A stretch of DNA of 64,000 nt, taken from assembly GCA_900555985.1 (NCBI GenBank), contig USNF01000003.1:1-64000 (forward strand), in the 5' to 3' direction. The notes beneath the pieces were generated by a model. It was not told the DNA's origin. It made no database searches and saw nothing but the letters and a program-made list of their open reading frames with translations. How positions within the stretch are numbered: position 1 is the stretch's first letter; each line of letters opens with the position of its first letter. The translations under genes were made by a program, and so were the position numbers. Below, in pieces: positions 56,427-64,000 of this stretch. The DNA comes from an uncultured Gemella sp. (GTDB lineage Bacteria > Bacillota > Bacilli > Staphylococcales > Gemellaceae).

Positions 56427-58130
56427 ATGTTTCAGGCTTTATATAGAAAATATCGACCACAATCATTTAATGATATTGTTGGTCAAAATCACATAGTTTC
56501 AGTACTAAATAATGCAATTGAAAAGAATCAAATTAGCCATGCGTACTTGTTTTATGGTCCTAGAGGGACAGGTAAAACTTCTATAGCAAAAATATTTGCT
56601 AATGAAGTGAATAAAAATGAAGTATATCAAAAAGAAAATGTTGATATTATAGAGATTGATGCCGCGAGTAATAATGGTGTTGATGAAGTACGTGATATAA
56701 AAGAAGCAATCAAATTTTTACCAAGTGAAGGTAAGTATAAGGTTTATATAATTGATGAGGTTCATATGCTTACAACAGCAGCATTTAATGCCTTACTTAA
56801 AACTTTAGAGGAACCACCAGCTCATGTAATTTTCATCTTAGCTACTACTGAAATTCATAAGATACCAGCGACAATTTTATCAAGATGTCAAAGATTTGAA
56901 TTTAAAAACTTATCAGTTGAACAATTAGAAGACAGATTAAAATATATTTCAAAAAATGAAAATCTAGAGATAGAAGATGAAGCAATAAAGAAAATTGCTA
57001 CTTTAGCTAAAGGTGGATTGAGAGATGCTATAAGTATACTTGATCAAGTATCTAATTATTCTGAAAAAATTACTTTGGAAAATATTTTAGAAGTAACATC
57101 ATCTATTAGTGAAGATAGTATCTTGGAATTTTATAATTACTTATTAAAAGGGGATGTAACAAAGTCTTTACTTATATATAATGACTTTGTCTCACAAGCT
57201 AAAGATACAAAACTATTACTTAATGATTTAATAAATATAACTAGAGATATTATAGTTTATAAAAATTTAAATAATACAAATTATACAAGTTATAATATAA
57301 AAAAAATTGAGGATATAGTAAAAGATATTCCATTTGATTATTTTTATAAAATAATAGATTATTTATCGCAAACAGAGCAATATATAAGATTTTCAACTGA
57401 ATATATAAGTTATATGCAAATATGTATAGTAAAAATTTGTTCTAAAGATAATTCAGTTGATAACAAAGTAGATATTATATCAAATTCTGGTAAAAGTATA
57501 GTTGTTAATACACAAATACAAGAATTAGAAAATAGAATTCTACTATTGGAAAATAAAGTATTACATTTAAAAAATCAAAAAGTAAATTTAAATAATAAAA
57601 TAGATGACTCAAATACTACTATCCATGATTCACATTCATCTCAAAATGTAGAAATAAAAGAGGTAATTATTAAAGATAAAAGTAAAATTTTGGAGTTGAT
57701 TAATAATTCAAATGATAATTTTACTAATTATGCTTCAAATGTTTTTGTAAGAATTATTAATGATAGTTTTGCTACGGATAACAATGAAATGTATGCTATG
57801 GGAGAAATATTCAAATCTTGTAAATTAGTTGCATCTTCTAAAATAGCTGGTTTACTTGTATTTAGTGAAGCGGAAAATATGATGAAAATGGCTCCAAATT
57901 CAAAATATAAAAAGTATTTAGAAGAATTATTTAGAAGATATATTGGAGTAGATTATTCTATATATACTTTACAAGATCATCAGTATAATATTTTACTAGA
58001 TGAAATTAAAAATGAATCACCAAGTAATGACAAATTGATTGAAAATAAAGATGAACAAGAAGAAGTAAAAAGCTTGGAAAATATATCAAAAATTGAACAA
58101 TTATTTTCAGATATTATAGTTGAAAAATAG
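56427..58130 (+). CDS. dnaX: DNA polymerase III subunit gamma/tau, lacking the zinc module
   Basis: Clamp-loader motor and scaffold of the replicase, 567 residues. AAA+ motifs are intact: Walker A GPRGTGKTS (44-52), Walker B YIIDEVHML (near 105-113), sensor LATTEIHKIPATILSRCQRF (near 137-156). The usual four-cysteine zinc-binding insert between Walker A and IEIDAASNNG, about 25 residues, is absent. Here FANEVNKNEVYQKENVD runs straight into IIEIDAASNNG, with no Cys. Domain III follows, then a Ser/Asn-rich linker and a divergent tau-like C-terminus. The ribosome site is AGGAGG. dnaX-ybaB-recR is the standard order. Confidence 0.94.
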   Translation: MFQALYRKYRPQSFNDIVGQNHIVSVLNNAIEKNQISHAYLFYGPRGTGKTSIAKIFANEVNKNEVYQKENVDIIEIDAASNNGVDEVRDIKEAIKFLPSEGKYKVYIIDEVHMLTTAAFNALLKTLEEPPAHVIFILATTEIHKIPATILSRCQRFEFKNLSVEQLEDRLKYISKNENLEIEDEAIKKIATLAKGGLRDAISILDQVSNYSEKITLENILEVTSSISEDSILEFYNYLLKGDVTKSLLIYNDFVSQAKDTKLLLNDLINITRDIIVYKNLNNTNYTSYNIKKIEDIVKDIPFDYFYKIIDYLSQTEQYIRFSTEYISYMQICIVKICSKDNSVDNKVDIISNSGKSIVVNTQIQELENRILLLENKVLHLKNQKVNLNNKIDDSNTTIHDSHSSQNVEIKEVIIKDKSKILELINNSNDNFTNYASNVFVRIINDSFATDNNEMYAMGEIFKSCKLVASSKIAGLLVFSEAENMMKMAPNSKYKKYLEELFRRYIGVDYSIYTLQDHQYNILLDEIKNESPSNDKLIENKDEQEEVKSLENISKIEQLFSDIIVEK

Positions 58131-58162
58131 AACTGAAATAATATGAAAGATATTGAAAATTA

Positions 58163-58191
58163 TTGACAATTTATAGGTTTTTAAATAGAAT
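58163..58191 (+). promoter_or_regulatory. promoter for ybaB-recR
   Basis: A consensus TTGACA (58163-58168) and TAGAAT (58186-58191) are spaced 17 bp, in the 94-bp gap after dnaX. Confidence 0.6.
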
Positions 58192-58224
58192 TATAATATA
58201 ACAAGATATTTAGGAGGAAATAAT

Positions 58225-58542
58225 ATGCGTGGAATGGGAAATATGCAACAAATGATGAAAAAAATGCAAAAAATGCAAAAGGATATGTTAGCAGCCCAAG
58301 AAGGATTAAAAGATCAAACAGTTGAAGGTACAGTTTCTGGAGGAATGGTTACTGCAATAGCTAATGGAGATGGAAAAATTTTAGACATTAAAATTAAAGA
58401 AGAAGTAGTAGATCCAGAAGATATCGAAATGTTACAAGACATGGTTTTAACAGCAGTAAATGACGCATTAGAAAAATCTACTCAACTTAAAGAAGAAACT
58501 TTAGGTAAATTTACAAATGGATTAAATATTCCGGGACTATAA
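58225..58542 (+). CDS. ybaB: YbaB/EbfC family nucleoid-associated protein
   Basis: Small DNA-binding protein, 105 residues. The Met/Gln/Lys-rich N-terminal helix ([20 protein letters not shown]) and the core [20 protein letters not shown], then [22 protein letters not shown], are diagnostic of the family. It normally stands between dnaX and recR, as here. The ribosome site is AGGAGG. recR starts 1 bp after its stop. Confidence 0.95.
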   Translation: MRGMGNMQQMMKKMQKMQKDMLAAQEGLKDQTVEGTVSGGMVTAIANGDGKILDIKIKEEVVDPEDIEMLQDMVLTAVNDALEKSTQLKEETLGKFTNGLNIPGL

Positions 58543-58543
58543 G

Positions 58544-59140
58544 ATGCAATATCCAAAACCAATTTTAGACTTAATAGATAGTTATTCACTTTTACCTGGA
58601 ATAGGGAGAAAAACAGCAATTCGTCTTGCGTTTCATACGTTAAAGATGAATGATAATGATATAAATAATTTTGCAAAATCATTAGTAGAATTAAAAGAAA
58701 AACTTACAAATTGTGAGGTTTGTCATAGATTATGCGAAACATCTATTTGCGATATTTGTGCAGATAATTCAAGAGATAAATCAACAATTTGTGTTGTAGC
58801 AAACGACAATGATTTAGTGGCTATGGAAAATATGCAACAATATAGAGGAGTATACCACGTTTTAGATGGATTGATATCCCCTATGGATGGTATTGGTCCA
58901 TTAGATATTAATATTAAATCACTGTTTGAAAGAGCTCAAGATCCAATTGTTAAAGAAATAATTCTTGCAACAAATTCATCACCTGAGGGTGAAGGAACAG
59001 CAAGTTTTATTTCAAAATATTTAAAAAATACGGATATTAAAGTTACTAGAATTGCTCAAGGGATTTCATTTGGTAGTGATATAGAATATGTAGATGAAGT
59101 TACACTATCTAGAGCAATTTCTGGAAGAATAGAAATATAA
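58544..59140 (+). CDS. recR: recombination mediator RecR
   Basis: Works with RecF and RecO to load RecA. 198 residues. A helix-hairpin-helix (LLPGIGRKTAIRLAF, 17-31), a zinc finger with Cys57, Cys60, Cys69 and Cys72 (CEVC...CDIC), a Toprim domain with VVANDNDLVAMEN and GTASFISKYL, and a C-terminal Walker-like segment ARGIxxGS represented by AQGISFGSDIEYVDEVTL. It is translationally coupled to ybaB. Confidence 0.96.
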   Translation: MQYPKPILDLIDSYSLLPGIGRKTAIRLAFHTLKMNDNDINNFAKSLVELKEKLTNCEVCHRLCETSICDICADNSRDKSTICVVANDNDLVAMENMQQYRGVYHVLDGLISPMDGIGPLDINIKSLFERAQDPIVKEIILATNSSPEGEGTASFISKYLKNTDIKVTRIAQGISFGSDIEYVDEVTLSRAISGRIEI

Positions 59141-59158
59141 ATTTAGGAGGGCATAAAT

Positions 59159-61135
59159 ATGTCACAAAAATCGGTAAATGCAATTAAAGTTTTAGGTGTA
59201 GATGCTATCAATAAAGCGAAATCTGGGCATCCTGGAGTAGTAATGGGAGCTGCACCTATGGCTTATTCATTATTTGCTAATCATTTAAGAGTAAATCCAA
59301 AAAAAGAAGATTGGATTAACAGAGATAGATTTGTTTTATCTGCTGGGCACGGTTCAATGTTACTTTATTCATTGTTACATCTTTCTGGTTTTGAGGATGT
59401 TTCATTAGACGAAATCAAAAGCTTCCGTCAATGGGGTTCAAAAACTCCTGGTCACCCAGAGTTTGGTCATACTAAAGGAGTAGATGCTACTACTGGTCCA
59501 CTAGGACAAGGTGTATCAACAGCTGTAGGAATGGCTTTAGCTGAAAGATATTTAGCAGCTAAATATAATAAAGAAGGTTATGATTTATTTAATCATTACA
59601 CATATGTAATTTGTGGTGATGGTGATATTATGGAAGGAGTTGCTTCAGAAACAGCAAGTTTTGCAGCAATTCAAAAATTAAATAAATTAGTAGTGTTGTA
59701 TGATTCAAATGATATTTGTTTAGATGGTGAAACAAAAGATGCATTCTCTGAAAATGTTCGTGCAAGATATGAAGCTTATGGTTGGAACACTATTTTAGTA
59801 GAAGAAGGATCAAATGTAGATGCTATTAGTAAGGCGATAGAAGAAGCAAAAAAATCTGATAAACCTACACTTATAGAAGTTAAAACTATTATTGGTGCTG
59901 GTTCACCTAATAAACAAGGAACTAATGGAGTTCATGGTGCTCCATTAGGTGAAGAAGAAACTGCGCTGTTTAGAAAAGAAATTGGTTGGGAATATGATCC
60001 ATTTGAAATTCCGGCAGATGTTTATTCAGACTTTAAAGAAAAAGTAGCCGATAGAGGAGAAACTGCTTATAAATCTTGGGAAAAAGTTTATTCAGAATAC
60101 AAAGAAAAATATCCTGAATTAGCAGCTGAATTAGAAGAAGTTTTAACAAGAAAAGATATTGAACGTTTATCAAAAGAAAGTTTTGGCTTCAAGAGTGTTG
60201 GTGAAGCACAAGCAACTCGAAATTCATCACAAGATGCAATTAATAGTATAGCTGCAGTTTTACCTACATTCTTTGGAGGATCAGCAGACCTTTCACACTC
60301 AAATATGACATTTATAAAAGGTAATGGTTTACAAGATGATGAAAATAGGTTAGCAAGAAATGTGCAATTTGGAGTACGTGAATTTGGAATGGCGACTATT
60401 TTAAACGGGTTAATGTTGCACGGTGGAGTCAGAGTGTTTGGAGGAACATTCTTTGTATTCTCTGATTACTTAAAAGCTGCATTAAGATTATCAGCTTTAC
60501 AAGGACTTCCAGTAACATATGTATTTACTCATGATAGTATTGCTGTTGGTGAGGATGGTCCTACTCATGAACCTATTGAGCATTTAGCATCATTAAGAAC
60601 TATACCAAATAGTTATGTTTTCAGACCAGCAGATGCTACTGAAGCGCAAGGCGCATGGTATTTATCACAAAAAGTTAATAATAAACCAACATCACTTGTA
60701 TTAACTCGTCAAAATCTTCCAATTTTAGAAAATACTTCTTTTGAAAAAGTTTCAAAAGGTGCATATGTTGTTTATGAAACTTCTTCAGATTTCGATACTA
60801 TTTTAATAGGTACAGGATCAGAAGTTGCATTAGCAGTGGATGTAGCTAGAGAATTAGAAAAAGATGGTTCTAAAGTTCGTGTAGTAAGTATGCCATCTGT
60901 AGAGTTATTCGAAGAACAACCTAAAGAATACAAAGAAGAATTATTACCACGTAGTGTTCGCAGACGTGTATCATTAGAAATGGGTAACACAGCTTTATGG
61001 TATAAATATGTTGGATTAGATGGATTAGCTATTGGTATTGATAGTTTTGGTGCATCTGCTCCAGCGAACAAAGTAATTGAAGAGTACGGATTTACTGTTG
61101 ATAAAGTTGTAGAGAGAATAAAAAATGAGCTATAG
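59159..61135 (+). CDS. tkt: transketolase
   Basis: Thiamine-diphosphate enzyme of the pentose phosphate pathway that moves two-carbon units. 658 residues. KSGHPGVVMGAAPMAY (21-36), the cofactor motif GDGDIMEGVASE (near 152), VREFGMATILNGLMLHGG, and the central FTHDSIAVGEDGPTHEPIEH (near 455) are all present. It uses the product of rpe (25.8 kb) and the cofactor made by ThiN (26.4 kb). The ribosome site is AGGAGG. Its last 11 bp overlap the next gene. Confidence 0.96.
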   Translation: MSQKSVNAIKVLGVDAINKAKSGHPGVVMGAAPMAYSLFANHLRVNPKKEDWINRDRFVLSAGHGSMLLYSLLHLSGFEDVSLDEIKSFRQWGSKTPGHPEFGHTKGVDATTGPLGQGVSTAVGMALAERYLAAKYNKEGYDLFNHYTYVICGDGDIMEGVASETASFAAIQKLNKLVVLYDSNDICLDGETKDAFSENVRARYEAYGWNTILVEEGSNVDAISKAIEEAKKSDKPTLIEVKTIIGAGSPNKQGTNGVHGAPLGEEETALFRKEIGWEYDPFEIPADVYSDFKEKVADRGETAYKSWEKVYSEYKEKYPELAAELEEVLTRKDIERLSKESFGFKSVGEAQATRNSSQDAINSIAAVLPTFFGGSADLSHSNMTFIKGNGLQDDENRLARNVQFGVREFGMATILNGLMLHGGVRVFGGTFFVFSDYLKAALRLSALQGLPVTYVFTHDSIAVGEDGPTHEPIEHLASLRTIPNSYVFRPADATEAQGAWYLSQKVNNKPTSLVLTRQNLPILENTSFEKVSKGAYVVYETSSDFDTILIGTGSEVALAVDVARELEKDGSKVRVVSMPSVELFEEQPKEYKEELLPRSVRRRVSLEMGNTALWYKYVGLDGLAIGIDSFGASAPANKVIEEYGFTVDKVVERIKNEL

Positions 61136-61493
61136 AGAAATCTCCCCTGGAGATATAATTAAGGTTAAGGTTACTGCTGTAAAACCATATGGAGCATTTA
61201 TAGAAACAAAAGATGGTCAAGTTGGATTAATTCATATTTCAGAGATAACTAATTGTTTTATTTTTGATATTAGTAGTTATATAAAACAAGATGAGATTTT
61301 AGAAGTTAAAGTATTATCTATTAAAGATAATAAAATTAATGCTACCTTAAATTTCAAACAAAAAAAATCATCAAATAAAAAAGAAATTAATAGTTTAGAT
61401 ACTCTTAATTTTGTCTATGGATTTGATACAATAAAAAGAAATATGAAGTTTTGGCAGAAAAAAGCAATGATTGAAATGAGAAATTCAAAATAA
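61125..61493 (+). CDS. S1 RNA-binding domain protein (YugI/GSP13-like)
   Basis: 122 residues. Residues 5-78 form a single S1 domain (GDIIKVKVTAVKPYGAFIET, GLIHISEITNCFIFDISSYI, VKVLSIKDNKINATLNFK). A lysine-rich linker and a short helical tail follow. Small S1 proteins of this size (YugI, general stress protein 13, CvfD) bind ribosomes or mRNA in Firmicutes. It overlaps the end of tkt by 11 bp, so the two are coupled. The exact target is unknown. Confidence 0.85.
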   Translation: MSYREISPGDIIKVKVTAVKPYGAFIETKDGQVGLIHISEITNCFIFDISSYIKQDEILEVKVLSIKDNKINATLNFKQKKSSNKKEINSLDTLNFVYGFDTIKRNMKFWQKKAMIEMRNSK

Positions 61494-61498
61494 ATCTA

Positions 61499-61527
61499 TT
61501 GACAAATGAATTACAAATGTATATAAT
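61499..61527 (+). promoter_or_regulatory. consensus alaS promoter
   Basis: TTGACA (61499-61504) and TATAAT (61522-61527) with a 17-bp spacer: a perfect consensus sigma-A promoter, 3 bp after the stop of the upstream gene. Confidence 0.85.
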
Positions 61528-61533
61528 AAATTT

Positions 61534-61761
61534 ACATAACTAATGAAGTATAGGAATTGAAAGTAATTAAATATTATTTTCAGAGAGAATCTAGCGGTGA
61601 GAAAGATTCATAATATTACTTTTATGCTACCTATATATAACTTCATCGGCAGATAAGCCGTTATAAATACTAATGAGGAGTATAATATATACTTGAATTA
61701 GGGTGGTAACACGATTAAGGTCGTCCCTTGTGTAATTAACTTTACACAAGGGACTTTTTTA
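61534..61761 (+). promoter_or_regulatory. alanine T-box riboswitch leader
   Basis: tRNA-sensing leader. Stem I is closed by TGAAGTATAGG and CCTATATATAACTTCA. The distal part has AGAGAGAATCTAGCGGTGAG (AG bulge and GNTG loop). The specifier is GCT (61626-61628), followed by the usual A, reading alanine. The conserved antiterminator T-box AGGGTGGTAACACG is at 61700-61713. A competing terminator pairs 61723-61735 with 61742-61754 (GTCCCTTGTGTAA), then T6. Uncharged tRNA-Ala should pair with the specifier and the TGG bulge and let transcription enter alaS. Confidence 0.92.
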
Positions 61762-61785
61762 TTTTTATATTTTAAGGAGACAAAA

Positions 61786-64000
61786 ATGAAACAATTAACA
61801 TCAACACAAATTAGAAGAATGTTTTTAGACTTCTTTGTAGAAAAAGGACATAAAATAGAACCTAGTGCTTCACTAGTTCCAGTAGATGATCCAACATTAT
61901 TATGGATTAACTCAGGGGTAGCAACTTTAAAGAAATATTTTGATGGACGTGTAATTCCAGAAAATCCTAGAATTACAAACTCACAAAAATCAATTCGTAC
62001 TAATGATATTGAAAATGTTGGTAAAACAGCTCGTCACCATACTTTTTTTGAAATGTTAGGAAACTTTTCAATTGGAGATTATTTTAAACCTGAAGCAGTT
62101 GCTTGGGCTTGGGAATTCTTAACATCTGAAAAATGGTTAGGTTTAGAGAAAGAGAAATTATCAGTAACTATACATCCTGAAGATACTGAGGCATACGATA
62201 TTTGGCATAATCAAATTGGATTACCAGAAGAAAAAATTATTCGTATAGAAGGTAACTTTTGGGATATAGGTGAAGGGCCTTCAGGACCGAATACTGAAAT
62301 ATTCTATGATCGTGGAGAAGAAACAGATACAAAATCACCAAAAGAAGAGATGTATCCAGGTGGAGAAAATGAAAGATATCTTGAAGTTTGGAATGTAGTA
62401 TTTAGTCAATATAACCATAATGCAGATGGTACTTATACAGAACTGCCTGCCAAAAATATTGATACAGGAATGGGACTTGAAAGAATAGCATCTGTATTAC
62501 AAGATGTTCCAACAAACTTTGATACTGATTTATTTATGCCTATAATTAGTGAAATCGAGAAGTTATCAGGGAAAAAATATGGTGTTAACGATGAACAAGA
62601 TGTTGCATTTAAAGTTATCGCTGACCATATAAGAACTGTTGTATTTGCTATTGCAGATGGAGCTCTTCCATCAAATGAAGGTAGAGGTTATATACTGAGA
62701 AGATTACTTCGTAGAGCAGTTCGTTTTGCTAAAGTTTTAGATTTAAATAATTCATTTATGTATAAACTTACTGATGTAGTTGCAGAAATAATGAATGATT
62801 ATTATCCAAATGTAAAAGAATCAGCTGATTTTGTTAAGGATGTAATTCTTAAAGAAGAAGATAGATTCCATGAAACTCTTAATGAGGGAGAAGCTATTTT
62901 AAATGGTATTGTTAGTGAAGTTAAAGATACTACAAAAATCATTTCAGGTAAAGATGCATTTAAGTTATATGATACTTTTGGTTTCCCAATTGAATTAACA
63001 GAAGAATACGCTGAAGAATATGGTTTAAAAGTTGATATCGATGGATTTAATGAAGAAATGGAAAAACAAAAAGAACGTGCAAGATCATCAAGACAAGATG
63101 ATTCATCAATGCAAGTTCAATCAGATTTATATAGCAGAATTATCGGAAATAGTGAATTTATAGGATATACTCAATTTGAAGTATCTTCTAAGCTATTAGC
63201 TATAGTTGATAAAGAAGATAATTTATTAGATAAATACTCTGATGAAGAAGTTGTAAAAGTTGTATTTGAAAAAACACCATTTTATGCAGAGAGTGGGGGT
63301 CAAATTGGAGACCATGGTGAAATCTTAGCTAATGGATTTAAAGCCAAAGTACTTGATGTTAAAAAACTACCTGATAAACGTCACATTCACTTTGTGAAAG
63401 TACTAGAAGGGGAATTTAAAGTTGGAAATGAATATGAACTAATTGTAAGCAGAGACTTTAGATTGAATGTTGAGAAAAATCATACAGCTACCCACTTACT
63501 AAATGAAGCACTACGTCATGAAGTAGGTTCACATATAAAACAAGCTGGATCTCTTGTAACTGATGAAAAACTAAGATTTGACATTACTCATTTTGCACCT
63601 TTAACAAAAGAAGAAATTGAAAAAGTAGAGCAAGAAGTTAATAAACAAATATGGAATGCGTTAGAAATTAAAACTGAAGAAATGCCAATTGCCGAAGCAA
63701 GAAAATTAGGAGCTCAAGCATTGTTCGGCGAAAAATATGGAGATATTGTTCGAGTAGTTTCGATTGGTGATTACTCAATAGAACTGTGTGGTGGTACACA
63801 TAATTCAAACAGTAGTGAAGTAGGAATTTTCAAAATTATTTCTGAAACTGGGATCGCTGCAGGAGTTCGTAGAATAGAAGCGCTAACAGGAAGAGCCGCA
63901 TATGAGTATTTAAGACAACAAGAAGAGACACTTCGTACTGTTGAAAAATTAACAAAAGCTAATACTTCAAATGTAGTAGAAAAAGTAACTAATTTACAAA
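61786..64000 (+). CDS. alaS: alanyl-tRNA synthetase (3' end outside the window)
   Basis: Charges tRNA-Ala. 738 codons are inside the window, of about 870 expected. The class II catalytic domain has [32 protein letters not shown] and [11 protein letters not shown]. The editing domain supplies zinc ligands His566 and His570 (HTATH) and Cys668 and His672 (CGGTH). The frame continues to the last base; the C-terminal oligomerisation domain is not seen. The start is ATG 61786, 5 nt after AAGGAGA, just downstream of the T-box terminator. Confidence 0.97.
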   Translation, partial: MKQLTSTQIRRMFLDFFVEKGHKIEPSASLVPVDDPTLLWINSGVATLKKYFDGRVIPENPRITNSQKSIRTNDIENVGKTARHHTFFEMLGNFSIGDYFKPEAVAWAWEFLTSEKWLGLEKEKLSVTIHPEDTEAYDIWHNQIGLPEEKIIRIEGNFWDIGEGPSGPNTEIFYDRGEETDTKSPKEEMYPGGENERYLEVWNVVFSQYNHNADGTYTELPAKNIDTGMGLERIASVLQDVPTNFDTDLFMPIISEIEKLSGKKYGVNDEQDVAFKVIADHIRTVVFAIADGALPSNEGRGYILRRLLRRAVRFAKVLDLNNSFMYKLTDVVAEIMNDYYPNVKESADFVKDVILKEEDRFHETLNEGEAILNGIVSEVKDTTKIISGKDAFKLYDTFGFPIELTEEYAEEYGLKVDIDGFNEEMEKQKERARSSRQDDSSMQVQSDLYSRIIGNSEFIGYTQFEVSSKLLAIVDKEDNLLDKYSDEEVVKVVFEKTPFYAESGGQIGDHGEILANGFKAKVLDVKKLPDKRHIHFVKVLEGEFKVGNEYELIVSRDFRLNVEKNHTATHLLNEALRHEVGSHIKQAGSLVTDEKLRFDITHFAPLTKEEIEKVEQEVNKQIWNALEIKTEEMPIAEARKLGAQALFGEKYGDIVRVVSIGDYSIELCGGTHNSNSSEVGIFKIISETGIAAGVRRIEALTGRAAYEYLRQQEETLRTVEKLTKANTSNVVEKVTNLQ

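Overview
The window is a contiguous stretch of chromosome from a very AT-rich, low-GC Gram-positive bacterium (Firmicutes). Strong AGGAGG-type ribosome binding sites, intrinsic terminators after most operons, a T-box leader before alaS, a 6S RNA next to tcdA (the Bacillales arrangement), the order yvlD-hprK-lgt-trxB, a Streptococcus-like potABCD with its own cupin regulator, a comG pseudopilus operon and cydABDC together suggest a small-genome facultative coccus on the Staphylococcales side. Gemella is my best guess (inference, about 0.6). I see no prophage, insertion sequence, CRISPR array, rRNA or tRNA.

Layout. 1-1.2 kb: end of rplT and a convergent choline-kinase-like gene. 1.5-7.4 kb: yaaA-recF-gyrB-gyrA, without dnaA or dnaN beside it. 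7.6-20.7 kb: carbon storage, with ppc, a convergent GH13 neopullulanase, and the glycogen genes glgB-glgC-glgD-glgA-glgP behind a promoter with a candidate CcpA site. 20.7-22.2 kb: two tandem lysozyme-fold exported proteins whose best Shine-Dalgarno sites point at AUU/AUA start codons. 22.4-28.3 kb: tlyA-recN-rsgA-rpe-thiN and a TauE/DUF1634 transporter pair. 28.5-34.3 kb: cytochrome bd oxidase operon cydA-cydB-cydD-cydC with a Rex-like operator. 34.5-38.5 kb: uvrA, 6S RNA, tcdA. 38.7-43.0 kb: an XRE regulator and the seven-gene comG operon. 43.1-46.0 kb: small membrane protein, YihY-like protein, msrA, ppaC. 46.0-49.2 kb: yvlD-like, hprK, lgt, trxB. 49.2-51.3 kb: divergent RluA-type pseudouridine synthase and a threonine-aldolase-like enzyme. 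51.5-55.9 kb: polyamine uptake (cupin regulator, potABCD). 56-59.1 kb: small membrane protein, dnaX, ybaB, recR. 59.2-61.5 kb: transketolase and an S1-domain protein. 61.5-64 kb: T-box leader and alaS, cut by the window end.

The genes are mostly housekeeping. Glycogen synthesis (GlgC/D, GlgA, GlgB) and breakdown (GlgP plus the GH13 enzyme) sit together. The cre-like site upstream and hprK in the same window point to HPr(Ser-P)/CcpA control. The cyd operon appears tied to NADH redox state through Rex.

Most unusual points: (1) DnaX lacks the four-cysteine zinc module normally inserted after Walker A. (2) GyrA has Leu83 and Gly87, plus Phe68 and Ala75, in its quinolone-resistance-determining region. 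(3) Three genes (both lysozyme-like paralogs and comGA) have their best ribosome binding site placed over AUU or AUA. (4) Unexplained elements lie in the comGF-comGG gap and around the glgA promoter. All calls come from reading the sequence; no database search was run.
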